DNA of 64,000 bases from Sphingopyxis chilensis (GCF_035930445.1 NZ_CP142394.1:281501-345500); one strand, 5' to 3'. Shown: positions 17,137 to 26,031, counted from the stretch's first letter. Notes: generated from the sequence alone by a model not told the origin. Program-made: numbers and translations.

Positions 17137-18387
17137 ATGACTGATCAACTCACCCTGACCTCCGCCGCCGATTTTCCGGCGATCACATTGGACGATGTGC
17201 GCGCGGCGGCGGGGCGAATTAACGGCGCGGTGGTTCGCACGCCCACGCTCCATTCGCAGACGCTGTCCGAAATGGTCGGCGCCGAGGTGTGGCTGAAGTT
17301 CGAGAATCTGCAATTCACCGCGGCGTACAAGGAACGCGGCGCATTGAACGCGCTGCTGCTGATGGACCCCGAAGCGCGCGCGCGCGGCGTGATCGCGGCA
17401 TCGGCGGGCAATCATGCGCAGGGCCTGGCCTATCATGGCAAAAGGTTGGGCGTTCCCGTCACCATTGTGATGCCGAGCACGACGCCGCAGGTGAAGGTGT
17501 CGCAGACCGCGAGCCACGGCGCGACGATCGTCCTGTTCGGCGAAAAGTTCGATGACGCCTATGCCCATGCGCGCGAGCTCGAAAAGGAACGCGGCCTCAC
17601 CTTCGTCCATCCCTTCGACCATCCGCATGTCGCGGCCGGACAGGGGACGGTGGCGCTCGAAATGCTCGAGGATGTGCCCGAGCTGGACACGCTGATCGTG
17701 CCGATCGGCGGCGGCGGGCTGCTCGCGGGCATGGGCACCGCGGCGCGCGGGATCAAGAATGACATGCGCCTCGTCGGCGTGCAGGCCGAGCTGTATCCGT
17801 CGATGTATGCCGAACTCAACGGCGTCGACATGGCGTGCGAGGGCGATACGCTGGCCGAGGGTATCGCGGTCAAGGAGCCCGGCGCCTATACCCGCAAGCT
17901 TGTCGCCGAACTCAACGACGACATCGTGCTCGTCGCCGAGCGCCATCTCGAGCGCGCGGTCAGCCTGCTGCTCCAGATCGAGAAGACGGTGGTCGAGGGC
18001 GCGGGGGCGGCGGGGCTCGCGGCGATGCTCGCGCATCCCGAGGAGTTTGCGGGGCGCAAGGTGGGGCTGGTGCTCACCGGCGGCAATATCGACACGCGGC
18101 TGCTCGCGAACGTGCTGCTGCGCGACCTCGCGCGCTCGGGCCGCATTGCCCGGCTGCGTATCCGCTTGCAGGATCGTCCCGGCGCGCTGTTCAAGGTGAT
18201 GAAGCTGTTCGACGAGAAACAGGTCAACATCATCGAAATCTATCACCAGCGCATCTTCACGACGCTGCCCGCCAAGGGCCTGATCACCGACATCGAATGC
18301 GAAGCGCGCGACCGCGAGCATCTCGACAGCCTCGTCGCGGCGCTCCGCGATGCGGGTTATATGGTGACGACGGTGGAACTGGCGTGA
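17137..18387 (+). CDS. ilvA: threonine ammonia-lyase with C-terminal ACT-like domain
   Basis: 416 aa PLP enzyme converting L-threonine to 2-oxobutyrate and ammonia, normally the first step toward isoleucine. PLP Lys65 lies in AAYKERGALN, the phosphate-binding glycines in IGGGGLLAGMG, and SAGNHAQGLAYHG is present. The last ~80 residues (IRLQDRPGALFKVMKLFDE) form one ACT-like domain, so ligand control is likely. This ~400-aa form covers both biosynthetic and degradative enzymes; the name reflects the reaction. Confidence 0.92.
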   Translation: MTDQLTLTSAADFPAITLDDVRAAAGRINGAVVRTPTLHSQTLSEMVGAEVWLKFENLQFTAAYKERGALNALLLMDPEARARGVIAASAGNHAQGLAYHGKRLGVPVTIVMPSTTPQVKVSQTASHGATIVLFGEKFDDAYAHARELEKERGLTFVHPFDHPHVAAGQGTVALEMLEDVPELDTLIVPIGGGGLLAGMGTAARGIKNDMRLVGVQAELYPSMYAELNGVDMACEGDTLAEGIAVKEPGAYTRKLVAELNDDIVLVAERHLERAVSLLLQIEKTVVEGAGAAGLAAMLAHPEEFAGRKVGLVLTGGNIDTRLLANVLLRDLARSGRIARLRIRLQDRPGALFKVMKLFDEKQVNIIEIYHQRIFTTLPAKGLITDIECEARDREHLDSLVAALRDAGYMVTTVELA

Positions 18388-18400
18388 GCCATTTTTACCT

Positions 18401-18483
18401 CGTCATTGCGAGGAGCGAAGCGACGCGGCAATCCAGAGTGTGCGTAACCCGCCCTGGATTGCGTCGCTTCGCTCGCAATGACG
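18401..18483. repeat. CGTCATTGCGAGCG-family palindromic repeat
   Basis: Arms CGTCATTGCG / CGCAATGACG and GCAATCCAG / CTGGATTGC, between ilvA and the thioesterase gene. Confidence 0.9.
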
Positions 18484-18506
18484 AAGCTTTTTGCGGCTGA
18501 CTCCGC

Positions 18507-18899
18507 ATGAAAGAATTTACCCTCTCCCTCACGGCGACGCCCGAGAGCATCGACGAGCTGGGGCATGTCAACAATGCCGTCTGGGTCCAGTGGATCCAGC
18601 AGGTTGCGACGGGGCATTGGGACGCGGCGGCGCCGCAGAGCCACAAGGACGCCTATATCTGGGTCGTGGTGCGCCACGAGATCGATTATCTCCGCGCCCT
18701 CGGCCCCGGCGAGACGGTGGCCGCGCGGACATGGGTCGCCGACAAGCCGCAGGGCGCGAAGTTCGACCGCTTCATGGAATTCACCGGCGCGGACGGCAAA
18801 GTGCATGTGCGGGCGCGGACGGTGTGGGCGTTGCTGGACAAGGCCAGCGGGCGGCCATTGCGCGTAACCGACGAAATTGTTTCGCCCTTTTCGGGATGA
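18507..18899 (+). CDS. acyl-CoA thioesterase (4HBT hotdog family)
   Basis: 130 aa hotdog protein. SIDELGHVNNAVWVQWIQQ is the typical 4-hydroxybenzoyl-CoA thioesterase-like signature with the active-site Asp and the helix that follows; VVRHEIDYLRALGPGE forms the central strands. Predicted to hydrolyse an acyl-CoA or acyl-ACP; chain specificity unknown. Overlaps the following GNAT gene by 4 bp (ATGA), indicating coupled expression. Confidence 0.88.
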   Translation: MKEFTLSLTATPESIDELGHVNNAVWVQWIQQVATGHWDAAAPQSHKDAYIWVVVRHEIDYLRALGPGETVAARTWVADKPQGAKFDRFMEFTGADGKVHVRARTVWALLDKASGRPLRVTDEIVSPFSG

Positions 18900-19378
18900 T
18901 CATCCGGCCCGCCACCGAGGCCGATGCCGCCGCAATCTGGACAGCCGCCGGACCGGTCATCCGCGCCGGGGAGACTTATACACTCGACCGCGAAATGAGC
19001 CGTGAGGATACGCTGGCCTATTGGTTCGGGGCGGACAAGGAGGTGTTTGTCGCCGAAGACGATGGCGCGATCCTCGGCACCTATTATCTGCGCGCCAACC
19101 AGACGGGCGGCGGGGCGCATGTGTGCAATGCAGGTTATGTCACCGGCGCAGCGGCGACCGGCCGCGGGGTGGCGCGGGCGATGGCGCTGCATTCGATCGA
19201 CCATGCAAAGGCGCGCGGTTTTCGCGCGATGCAGTTCAATTTCGTCGTCAGCAACAATGTCCGCGCGGTTGGGCTGTGGCAGTCGCTCGGGTTCGAAATC
19301 GTCGGCCGCCTGCCGGGCGCGTTCGACCATCCGGCGGAGGGTTTCGTCGATGCGCTGGTGATGTTCCGCGCGCTCTGA
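18896..19378 (+). CDS. GNAT family N-acetyltransferase
   Basis: 160 aa starting at the ATG overlapping the thioesterase stop. MIIRPATEADAAAIW opens the first GNAT strand; ATGRGVARAMALHSIDHAKARG holds the acetyl-CoA pyrophosphate loop, and NNVRAVGLWQSLGFEIVGRLPGAF is the usual C-terminal segment of the YncA/Pat-like branch. The stop lies directly against the stop of the convergent MarR gene. Acceptor unknown. Confidence 0.87.
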   Translation: MIIRPATEADAAAIWTAAGPVIRAGETYTLDREMSREDTLAYWFGADKEVFVAEDDGAILGTYYLRANQTGGGAHVCNAGYVTGAAATGRGVARAMALHSIDHAKARGFRAMQFNFVVSNNVRAVGLWQSLGFEIVGRLPGAFDHPAEGFVDALVMFRAL

Positions 19379-19864
19379 CTATTCGTTGAAGCGTTCGGCC
19401 AGCGGCCTGGCGTCGAGCGCATTCAGCGCCTTCAGTATCGCGCCATGCACGTCGCCGACCTCTTCGAAGAGGTCGCGATAGACCTCGCTGATCCGCACGC
19501 TATAGGCGTCGATGCGGGCGAGTTGGTCGCGGCCGACATCGGTCAGGCGGAAAATCTTGCGCCGCGCGTCGGTGGGATCGGCGTGCTGGGTGATCAGGCC
19601 GAGGCGGAGCAACGCAGGACATTTCTGGACGACCAGCTGGTGCGACTGGCCGAGCGCGCGCGCGAGATCGGCGGCCGAGGCTTCGCCCGCCGCGCCGAGT
19701 GCAGTGAGCAACGAGCAGGAGCGGACGGGGACGGTGATGCCGGCCTCGTCGAACAAGGGACGCGTCTGCTCCTCGATCCGGTCGCTCAGCGCTTCGCTGA
19801 GCCGGCCGAGGAAAGTGATGTCGTCGAGATCAGTCGAGGCGGGCATAGGAGTCGGTCGTTCCAT
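19379..19864 (-). CDS. MarR family transcriptional regulator
   Basis: 161 aa winged-helix repressor. ASAADLARALGQSHQLVVQKCPALLRLGLI is the HTH and recognition helix, and DPTDARRKIFRLTDVGRDQ the wing. Its start overlaps the 3' end of the S41 peptidase gene by 35 bp (17 bp if the internal Met at 19846 is used). The two form an operon. A perfect palindrome at 21179-21200 in the operon promoter is the obvious candidate for its own operator. The inducing ligand is unknown. Confidence 0.88.
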   Translation of the reverse strand: MERPTPMPASTDLDDITFLGRLSEALSDRIEEQTRPLFDEAGITVPVRSCSLLTALGAAGEASAADLARALGQSHQLVVQKCPALLRLGLITQHADPTDARRKIFRLTDVGRDQLARIDAYSVRISEVYRDLFEEVGDVHGAILKALNALDARPLAERFNE

Positions 19865-21149
19865 CGCGGTTGATGCGTTCGAGCGCGACGATCTTGCCGC
19901 CTTTGCGCAATATGCGGAAGCGGAAGTCGCGCACGCCCTCGATCGCGAGCAGGTCGCCGCCGAGCGGTTCGAGCGTCAGGCGGAAGCGGTCGCGCCAGGT
20001 GTAGCGCAATTTGCCCTCGACGAGGTCGATGCGGCGCCCTTCGTAGCGGCCCGTGATGGCCTTGAGCGCGGCGGGGGTCGGCTGCGGGCGTTCGGCAAGC
20101 GCGGGCGCGAACCAGTCGGCGTCGGCCCGTTTCGCCGGATGGGCCTTCGCCAGATCGGTGAGTGCAAGGCGGTGCGCGACGGCGAGCGCGTCGGCGGACG
20201 CGACCGGATGATCGGGCGTGACGCCCTGTCCCTCGAAATCGCCGCGGTCGACCGGGTCGCGGATCTGGCCGATCGGCACCTGCACGAAAAAGTCGGTGCC
20301 GACGGGCTTGCGGTCGACCGGGTGCGCGCCGCCCGCGGTGCGTTCGCCCACCAGCGTCGCGCGGCCGAGTTTCTTGAGCGTGTAGGCGAACCATTCGGCG
20401 GCGGAGAAACTGGTCGATCCGGTGAGTACATAGACGGGTTTGCCGGTCAGCCGCTTTGCGGGCAGCGCGGGAAGCACCCATTGGCCGCGTTCGACGCGGC
20501 GGCCGTCGAGATTGTAATAATAATCGAACAGCTCCTGATCCTTGTCGCCCGGAAAGAGCTGGCTCGCGAGCAATTGGGCCATCTCCAGATAGCCGCCATT
20601 GTTGTAGCGCAGGTCGTAGATCACCGCGTCGCCATTCTCGATAAAGCGCATCGCGGCCGCGGCGGCGTCATATCCGGGTTCGGGGTCGGCGAAATGCGTC
20701 AGGTCGACATAGGCGATATTGCCGTCGAGATAGCGCAAACCCGCAAAGCCGAAATTCTTCCGTGTCTCTTCGCGCCGTTCCGCTTCGCGCAGCGCGGCGG
20801 CGCGCGCGGGGTCCTGCTTCGCCGCATAGTCGGCGACCCATATGGGATCGACCCCGACCGCGAAATGCAGGTCGTTGCTTGCGGCAATCAGATCGTCGGT
20901 CAGCTCGCGCGCGAGCGTGGGGCGGTCGTGCGCTGTGTCATAGTCGCCGGCGTCGAGATTGCGGCGCAACGTCGCGGCGATCGTCCTGGCCTTGTCGGGA
21001 AAGACATAGTTCGCCTCGAGCGTCTGGCCGAGCTGCTCGACCACCGCGCGCCGGTCGGCGGCCGAGAGCGGGGCTTCGCCCGTCGCGGCAACGGTCGCCA
21101 GCCATGCGGTCGTGGCGGCGAGAAGGAAGGGCCAGCGCTTTTTGTTCAT
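19830..21149 (-). CDS. S41 family peptidase, exported
   Basis: 439 aa with a hydrophobic signal segment (WPFLLAATTAWLATVAAT). An N-terminal helical domain (VEQLGQTLEANYVFPDKA) precedes the S41 core. AVIYDLRYNNGGYLEMAQ is followed by GSTSFSAAEWFAYTLKKLG with the nucleophile Ser, and TLVGERTAGGAHP. As in the first S41 gene, no Prc-type catalytic Lys is visible. About 90 extra C-terminal residues look like a small beta domain. Co-transcribed with the MarR regulator behind the 21179 palindrome. Confidence 0.87.
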   Translation of the reverse strand: MNKKRWPFLLAATTAWLATVAATGEAPLSAADRRAVVEQLGQTLEANYVFPDKARTIAATLRRNLDAGDYDTAHDRPTLARELTDDLIAASNDLHFAVGVDPIWVADYAAKQDPARAAALREAERREETRKNFGFAGLRYLDGNIAYVDLTHFADPEPGYDAAAAAMRFIENGDAVIYDLRYNNGGYLEMAQLLASQLFPGDKDQELFDYYYNLDGRRVERGQWVLPALPAKRLTGKPVYVLTGSTSFSAAEWFAYTLKKLGRATLVGERTAGGAHPVDRKPVGTDFFVQVPIGQIRDPVDRGDFEGQGVTPDHPVASADALAVAHRLALTDLAKAHPAKRADADWFAPALAERPQPTPAALKAITGRYEGRRIDLVEGKLRYTWRDRFRLTLEPLGGDLLAIEGVRDFRFRILRKGGKIVALERINRDGTTDSYARLD

Positions 21150-21178
21150 ACGGGTTCCTGCCTGTTATGCGAATCATG

Positions 21179-21200
21179 CAATATATTGCGCAATATATTG
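21179..21200. promoter_or_regulatory. perfect 22-bp palindrome, probable MarR operator
   Basis: Two copies of CAATATATTG separated by CG. The whole 22-mer is its own reverse complement. It lies 30 bp upstream of the S41 peptidase ATG (21149) and would overlap the promoter region. This AT-rich site stands out from the GC-rich surroundings, and MarR dimers usually bind sites of this size and symmetry. Confidence 0.7.
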
Positions 21201-21325
21201 TATTTATGCGCGGCGCAAGTGGGCGTCGACGATCGAGGCGGGGCGAAGTGCAGGATCATCGGCGGAGATCGGGTTTGGGAACCGGCCGTTTGGGGGTGGA
21301 GAGCGGACGCGAGCGTAATCTTGTA

Positions 21326-21404
21326 CCCCGGCGAAGGCCGGGGCTCAGAGCGTTAAAGAGCTGGCGTTTGTTCAGTGCGCTCTGGACCCCGGCCTTCGCC
21401 GGGG
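21326..21404. repeat. CCCCGGCGAAGGCCGGGG palindromic repeat
   Basis: Left arm CCCCGGCGAAGGCCGGGG and right arm CCCCGGCCTTCGCCGGGG enclose a ~40-bp spacer that itself contains CAGAGC/GCTCTG. Same family at 51606-51682; a variant is at 60710-60788. Confidence 0.85.
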
Positions 21405-21432
21405 AACAGAAATTATCGGCCCAAACCCGCCC

Positions 21433-22128
21433 TCACGCATATCCCACCCAGCCGCGCCATGTGAACGCGGCGTAGAATTGTTCGACGCCGGTGAAGCCCG
21501 CGGCGCGCAGGACCTCGACGTCGGCTTTGGGGCTCAGCATCGCGACGTGTGTCGCGACGGCTTCGCGGCCCTTGGCGACCTGATCGGGTTCGCCGCCCGA
21601 CGCGATGGCAAAGGCGGCGTAGCGGTCTAGCCAGCGGTCGCGTTCGTCCGCGCCTTGCGGGAAGCTGCCGTGCGCGGCGACGAAGGGCGCGCCGGGTTTG
21701 AGGCGCGCGCGGATTGCGGCGGCGGTACGGACGCGTTCGTCGCGTTCGAGGAAATGGAGCGTGAGGAGGCAGGTCGCGCCGTCGAAGGGGCCGGCGGGGG
21801 CGTCGTCGATATAACCCTCGACGAGGTCGGCGCGGTGCGTGTTTGCGCCCATGACCTTGGCGGCAAGGTCGAGCATCGGCCCCGCGGGATCGACGCCGGT
21901 GAAGCGCCAGCCGGGATACGCCTCGGCCATCGCCTTCATCTCGCTGCCGCCGCCGGCGCCGAGGACGAGGATATGCGCGTCGGCGGGAACGCGCTCGGCG
22001 AGCAGCAGCCCGGTCATGCGGTGGAGGCCGTCGAGGCCGGGGACGAAACGCTTCGGTCCTTCGGTGTAGCGCGCGACCGCTTCGGGGTCCTTGAAGCTGT
22101 CGAGAAAATGCTGGGCGCCTTCAGCCAT
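21433..22128 (-). CDS. class I SAM-dependent methyltransferase
   Basis: 231 aa. The SAM-binding motif I is ILVLGAGGGSEMKAMAEAYP, followed by FTGVDPAGPMLDLA (motif II acid) and LLTLHFLERDER. The rest is the usual Rossmann methyltransferase core. The substrate is not identifiable. Starts inside the end of the rrf2-type gene (8 bp overlap), so it is probably the main target gene of that regulator. Confidence 0.87.
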   Translation of the reverse strand: MAEGAQHFLDSFKDPEAVARYTEGPKRFVPGLDGLHRMTGLLLAERVPADAHILVLGAGGGSEMKAMAEAYPGWRFTGVDPAGPMLDLAAKVMGANTHRADLVEGYIDDAPAGPFDGATCLLTLHFLERDERVRTAAAIRARLKPGAPFVAAHGSFPQGADERDRWLDRYAAFAIASGGEPDQVAKGREAVATHVAMLSPKADVEVLRAAGFTGVEQFYAAFTWRGWVGYA

Positions 22129-22585
22129 GGATATGCTCCTGCGTCGTGGGGGAGAGCGGGCGCGCGGCCATGCGCGCGTGGAAATCGGCGGCGAGTGCCG
22201 CGAGCGTCACGTCGCCGAAGCGCACGAGCAGCAGCGCTTCGGCCTCTTGAAGGCTGCTGTCGAGCGCGGCGTTGACCGCTTGTTCGACGAGGCAGCCGGG
22301 CGCCTCGGTGCGGTTGCCCATCGCCATCAGGCTGGGCCGGCCGATCGCGTCATAGACGTCGCGCATTGTGATCTCGGCGAGGTCGCGCGCGATCGTCCAG
22401 CCGCCGCCATGGCCCTTTTCGCTATGCACGAAACCCGCGTCGCGCAGCCCGCCGAGGATGCGGCGGATGACGACGGGGTGCGTCTGCATCGCCTTCGCAA
22501 GCTGGTCGGAGGTCATCGCCTCGCCTTGCTCGGCCATATGGAGGAGGACGTGGAGCACGCCCGAAAGTCGGCTGTCGCGTTTCAT
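22121..22585 (-). CDS. Rrf2 family transcriptional regulator lacking the Fe-S cysteines
   Basis: 154 aa. The Rrf2 winged helix is clear: SGVLHVLLHMAEQ, SDQLAKAMQTHPVVIRRILGGLRDAGFV, and the wing HGGGWTIARDLAEITMRDVYDAI. The three-Cys cluster of IscR/NsrR is absent (only Cys98 in APGCLVEQ is present), so it should not bind an iron-sulfur cluster in the standard way. It belongs with the redox- or ligand-sensing YwnA/CymR-like members. First gene of an operon with the methyltransferase. Confidence 0.88.
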   Translation of the reverse strand: MKRDSRLSGVLHVLLHMAEQGEAMTSDQLAKAMQTHPVVIRRILGGLRDAGFVHSEKGHGGGWTIARDLAEITMRDVYDAIGRPSLMAMGNRTEAPGCLVEQAVNAALDSSLQEAEALLLVRFGDVTLAALAADFHARMAARPLSPTTQEHIHG

Positions 22586-22592
22586 GTAACTT

Positions 22593-22620
22593 TAAATAGT
22601 GCGAGAAATGCCAACGTCAA
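22593..22620 (-). promoter_or_regulatory. promoter of the rrf2-methyltransferase operon
   Basis: Minus strand: TTGACG (22620-22615), a 16-bp spacer and TATTTA (22598-22593), only 8 bp before the ATG at 22585. The mRNA would have almost no leader. The remaining intergenic region to 22832 contains a small GCTCCT/AGGAGC hairpin and no gene. Confidence 0.5.
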
Positions 22621-22832
22621 GGTGCGGGATTGACCGGCGGCGGCGGAGCGTTTAGCCACGGCGGCGATGACCAACGACCGATCCACCCGATTCAAGGCGT
22701 ATTGGCGCTCCTTTACATAGGAGCGGCATGGCATCACCTGTGACCATCGCCGCCGTGTTCGGACAGGCGAATGGTCATCGTCACACCACCAAACCTCCGG
22801 TCACGGCGTGCGCTTTTTGAAGAAGACGCGAC

Positions 22833-23351
22833 ATGACCGATACCTTGCTTGCCCTGTCGACCGACCATTGCCGCATCACGCCGCTGTTCGCCGACGATGC
22901 GCGCGCGCTCGCCGCGATCACCGACGAGACGGTGACCGCGCGCGTCCATTTCCTGCCCGCGCCCTTCACCGAAGCCGACGCACGCGCGCTGATCGCCAAA
23001 TCGGGCGGCGGCGACGTGTTCCACGCGGTGCGCGACGCAAGCGGCCTCGACCTCAACGGCGTGATCGGGGTCCACCGGCGCGTGGGCCAGGAATATGAGA
23101 TCGGCTACTGGTTCGCGGCGCGCGTGCGCGGCAAGGGCATCGCGACCGAGGCCGTGCGCGCGGTCGTCGAGGCGCTCGCCGCGTCGCGGCCGGGCTGCTC
23201 GATCGTGGCCGAATGCCACCCCGATAACGAACGCTCGCGCGCGCTGCTGCGGCGCATCGGCTTTGCATCGACCGGGCGTCCGGGCAAGCGGCCGGGGCGG
23301 ATGCTGATGGCGTGGCGCACAGCGCCAGCCTATCGCATCGACGTGTGCTGA
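22833..23351 (+). CDS. GNAT family N-acetyltransferase (RimJ/RimL type)
   Basis: 172 aa. The layout matches the RimJ/RimL acetyltransferase-3 branch: CRITPLFADDARALAAIT at the start, EIGYWFAARVRGKGIATEAVRA with the CoA-binding loop, and NERSRALLRRIGFASTGRP near the end. Possibly acts on a ribosomal protein N-terminus or a small amine; not determinable here. Its 3' end overlaps the convergent hydrolase gene by 22 bp. Confidence 0.86.
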   Translation: MTDTLLALSTDHCRITPLFADDARALAAITDETVTARVHFLPAPFTEADARALIAKSGGGDVFHAVRDASGLDLNGVIGVHRRVGQEYEIGYWFAARVRGKGIATEAVRAVVEALAASRPGCSIVAECHPDNERSRALLRRIGFASTGRPGKRPGRMLMAWRTAPAYRIDVC

Positions 23352-24103
23352 TCGGGTGCGTCGGCGCCGACCTCTTCGGTCAGCGCCTTGACGATCGCGG
23401 CGACCGAGGTCGGGGCATAGGCGAAGCCCATGTGGCCGCAATCGACCTCGACCTGCCGATCGCTCTCATGGGGAAGTCCGCGCGCGCTGGCGATCGCGAC
23501 GACGCCGTCATGTTTCGACCAGAGCGCGAAGGTTGGCATTTCGGGGCGCGGCGCGGGGTGGAAGTCGATCGGCGGATTGTCGACCGGGTGGCGCGCGATG
23601 AAGTGATAGAGCCGCCACGCGCGATTGGCGCGACGGCTGCCCGAAAAGGGCGAGCCCAGGGTCACGACGCGCGCGACCTTGTCCGGGTGATGCTTGGCAT
23701 ATTCGCGGGCATAGATGCCGCCAAGGCTCCACCCCACGAGCGCGGGCGCATAGCCGGTGCGGTCGATGATCCACTGCACACGGGTATCGATGCGCTCGAT
23801 GATGTCGGCGGTCGCGCCGCGATTGAAGCCGAGGCCCCAGGCATAGCAGCGGAAACCCGCGCGGCGGAGGTCGGCGCGCAGGCCCTTCGTCGCCCAGTCA
23901 CCCGACAGGAAACCCGGCAATACCATCACCGGCGGGTGCTCGCTGTCGGGGTTGGGTTCGGGCGGCAACGGGCGGATGCGGCCGCCCACCGCGCGCGCCA
24001 GCGATCCGATCTCGCGCCACAAAAGCGTGAGCGGCGGCAAGGCGTCGGGATCGGGAATGCGCGCGGGCCATTCGGCGCGCCGGGTGAGGAAGCCGCGGAT
24101 CAT
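23330..24103 (-). CDS. alpha/beta hydrolase (esterase/lipase-like)
   Basis: 257 aa. The fold is shown by VMVLPGFLSGDW (oxyanion loop), the nucleophile elbow GWSLGG with Ser126, an Asp in WSKHDGVVA and a His in VDCGHMGF. The lipase-like signature and the phrase AREYAKHHPDKVARVVTLGSPFSG resemble triacylglycerol lipase-type proteins. Substrate unknown; no signal peptide is seen, so it is probably cytoplasmic. Convergent overlap with the GNAT gene. Confidence 0.85.
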   Translation of the reverse strand: MIRGFLTRRAEWPARIPDPDALPPLTLLWREIGSLARAVGGRIRPLPPEPNPDSEHPPVMVLPGFLSGDWATKGLRADLRRAGFRCYAWGLGFNRGATADIIERIDTRVQWIIDRTGYAPALVGWSLGGIYAREYAKHHPDKVARVVTLGSPFSGSRRANRAWRLYHFIARHPVDNPPIDFHPAPRPEMPTFALWSKHDGVVAIASARGLPHESDRQVEVDCGHMGFAYAPTSVAAIVKALTEEVGADAPDQHTSMR

Positions 24104-24150
24104 GGGGCCGATATAGGGATAGTTGCGCCGCGGCGAAAGTCGGCGCGCCG

Positions 24151-25326
24151 CTACTTCCTGGGGACGAGCTTCACCAGCTTGCCGTCCTCGCCATCGGTGA
24201 GCAGCCAGACCGAGCCGTCATCGCGCACCTCGACCTCGCGGATGCGTTTGCCGAAGTCCCAGCGGTCGGACTTGTGGAGCGTCTCGCCGTCGATGCTCAT
24301 CCGAACGAGCCCTTCGCCCGAGAGCGCACCCATCAACAGGCTGTTTTTCCAGCCGGGATAGAGGTCGCCATCGTAGAAGGCGAGGCCGGCGGGCGAGACG
24401 GCGGGGTTCCACCATAGTTTCGGCGCCGCGAATTCGGGGCGCGTCGGGTGGTCGGGGATATCCTTGCCGTCATAATGATCGCCGTTCGAGACGATCGGGT
24501 AGCCGTAATTGGCCTTCGCCTCGACCAGATTGACCTCATCGCCGCCCTTCGGGCCCATTTCCTGGTTCCAGAGCTTGCCGGTGGCGTCGAAGGCGAGGCC
24601 GAGGATATTGCGATGGCCGAGCGACCAGATTTGCGCGGTGACGCCGCCCTGATCGGCGAAGGGATTGTCGGAGGGCACGCTGCCGTCGGGATTGAGGCGC
24701 AGGATCTTGCCGAGATTGGCCTTCATGTCCTGCGCGGGGTCGAATTTCTGACGTTCGCCCGAGCCGATGAAGAGATATTTGCCGTCGGGCGAGAAGGCGA
24801 GGCGGTGCGAGAAATGGCCGCGCCCTTCGACTTTCGGATCCTGTTTCCAGATGATCTGGAGACCCTCAAGCCGCGGCGCGGCGCCCTGGACCAGCTTCGC
24901 CTTGCCGACGACCGCGCCGAAATTCTTGCCCGTGCCGGCTTCGATCCAGCTCAGATAGACCGTGCCGCTTGTCGTGAAATCGGGGGCGACGATGACGTCG
25001 CCGAAACCGCCCTGGCCGCCATAGGCGACGGCTGGAACCCCCGCGACATCCTGCGTCGGGCCATTTTCCTGCCAGAGTTTCAGCTTGCCCGATTTCTCGG
25101 TGATCAGCGCGGCGCGGGTGCCGGGGACGAAGGTCATCGCCCAAGGCTCGTTGAAGCTCGCGATTTCCTGAACGGTGAAGGGCGCCTCGGCGAGCGGGGT
25201 CGCGGGGTGCGCGCCCGAGGCGTCGAGCTTTGCGGTGTCGGCGGGGGCGGCTTCGCTCGCGCCGGGCGCCGTGCAGGAAGCGACGGCGAGCGCGGCGATC
25301 AGGGCGAGGGGGGGCAGGTTCTTCAT
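24151..25326 (-). CDS. PQQ-dependent aldose sugar dehydrogenase-like lipoprotein
   Basis: 391 aa from the Met at 25326, which gives a lipoprotein signal with the lipobox VASC (Cys18). The Met at 25356 would bury it. The body is the six-bladed soluble glucose dehydrogenase (YliI) type: EPWAMTFVPGTRAALITEKSG, GRGHFSHRLAFSPDGKYLF, SLGHRNILGLAFDATGKLW and the C-terminal GLVRMSIDG blades. Expected to oxidise aldoses with PQQ in the periplasm, anchored to a membrane. No PQQ synthesis genes are in the window. Confidence 0.85.
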   Translation of the reverse strand: MKNLPPLALIAALAVASCTAPGASEAAPADTAKLDASGAHPATPLAEAPFTVQEIASFNEPWAMTFVPGTRAALITEKSGKLKLWQENGPTQDVAGVPAVAYGGQGGFGDVIVAPDFTTSGTVYLSWIEAGTGKNFGAVVGKAKLVQGAAPRLEGLQIIWKQDPKVEGRGHFSHRLAFSPDGKYLFIGSGERQKFDPAQDMKANLGKILRLNPDGSVPSDNPFADQGGVTAQIWSLGHRNILGLAFDATGKLWNQEMGPKGGDEVNLVEAKANYGYPIVSNGDHYDGKDIPDHPTRPEFAAPKLWWNPAVSPAGLAFYDGDLYPGWKNSLLMGALSGEGLVRMSIDGETLHKSDRWDFGKRIREVEVRDDGSVWLLTDGEDGKLVKLVPRK

Positions 25327-25395
25327 CGGGACGGCTCGCTTTGCTGGGGAAGACATCTCGTTCTGACCGCGGCCTGTCGCAAAGTCGAGAGCGCT

Positions 25396-26031
25396 TTAGC
25401 GGTTCGCCGACTCGCGCCGCGCGGTGATCGCCTCGACGCTGTCCATGATCGCATCGACCGCCTCGCTCGACGGCGGCGCGTCGGCGCGCTTTTGCGAGAA
25501 CTGGCCGCTGTTCATGATTTCCTCGAGCGCGGCGCGCGCGCGCGAGACGCGGCTCTTCATCGTGCCGAGCGCGCAATCGCAGATGCTCGCGGCCTCTTCG
25601 TATGACATACCGCCCGCACCGACGAGGATCAGCGCTTCGCGCTGGTCCTGTGGCAATTCCATCAGGCCGCGCTGGAGGTCGGCCATCTCGCCGCTGTCTT
25701 CCTGGCTTGCCGGGGTCGACATGGTGCGTTCGACCGCGGTCTCGTCATATTCGCCGACGAACTTGTTGCGGCGCATCTGCGACAGGAAGGTGTTGCGCAG
25801 GATGACGAAGGTCCACGCCTTGATCGACGTGCCGCGTTCGAAGCGCTCGCGCGAAGCCCATGCCTTGACCATCGTGTCTTGCGTCAGGTCGTCGGCGAGG
25901 TCCGGATTGCCAGAGAGGCTGCGTCCGTAGGCGCGCAGGTGCGGAATGACGCCGGCAAGCAACGCCTTGAACTCGCTGTCCGAAAGGGTGTCGGCCTGCG
26001 GCTGCGAGGCAGCGGCGTTGGGTCCGGTCAT
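25396..26031 (-). CDS. ecfG: EcfG-type general-stress RNA polymerase sigma factor
   Basis: 211 aa ECF sigma factor of the EcfG group. Region 2 is FKALLAGVIPHLRAYGRSL with DLADDLTQDTMVKAWA; region 4 is LPQDQREALILVGAGGMSYEEAA followed by the HTH CALGTMKSRVSRARAALEEI. The gene directly follows nepR (TAATG overlap), the standard alphaproteobacterial arrangement. NepR holds it inactive until phosphorylated PhyR displaces it. The operon carries its own GGAAC-N16-CGTT promoter, so it is autoregulated. Confidence 0.93.
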   Translation of the reverse strand: MTGPNAAASQPQADTLSDSEFKALLAGVIPHLRAYGRSLSGNPDLADDLTQDTMVKAWASRERFERGTSIKAWTFVILRNTFLSQMRRNKFVGEYDETAVERTMSTPASQEDSGEMADLQRGLMELPQDQREALILVGAGGMSYEEAASICDCALGTMKSRVSRARAALEEIMNSGQFSQKRADAPPSSEAVDAIMDSVEAITARRESANR

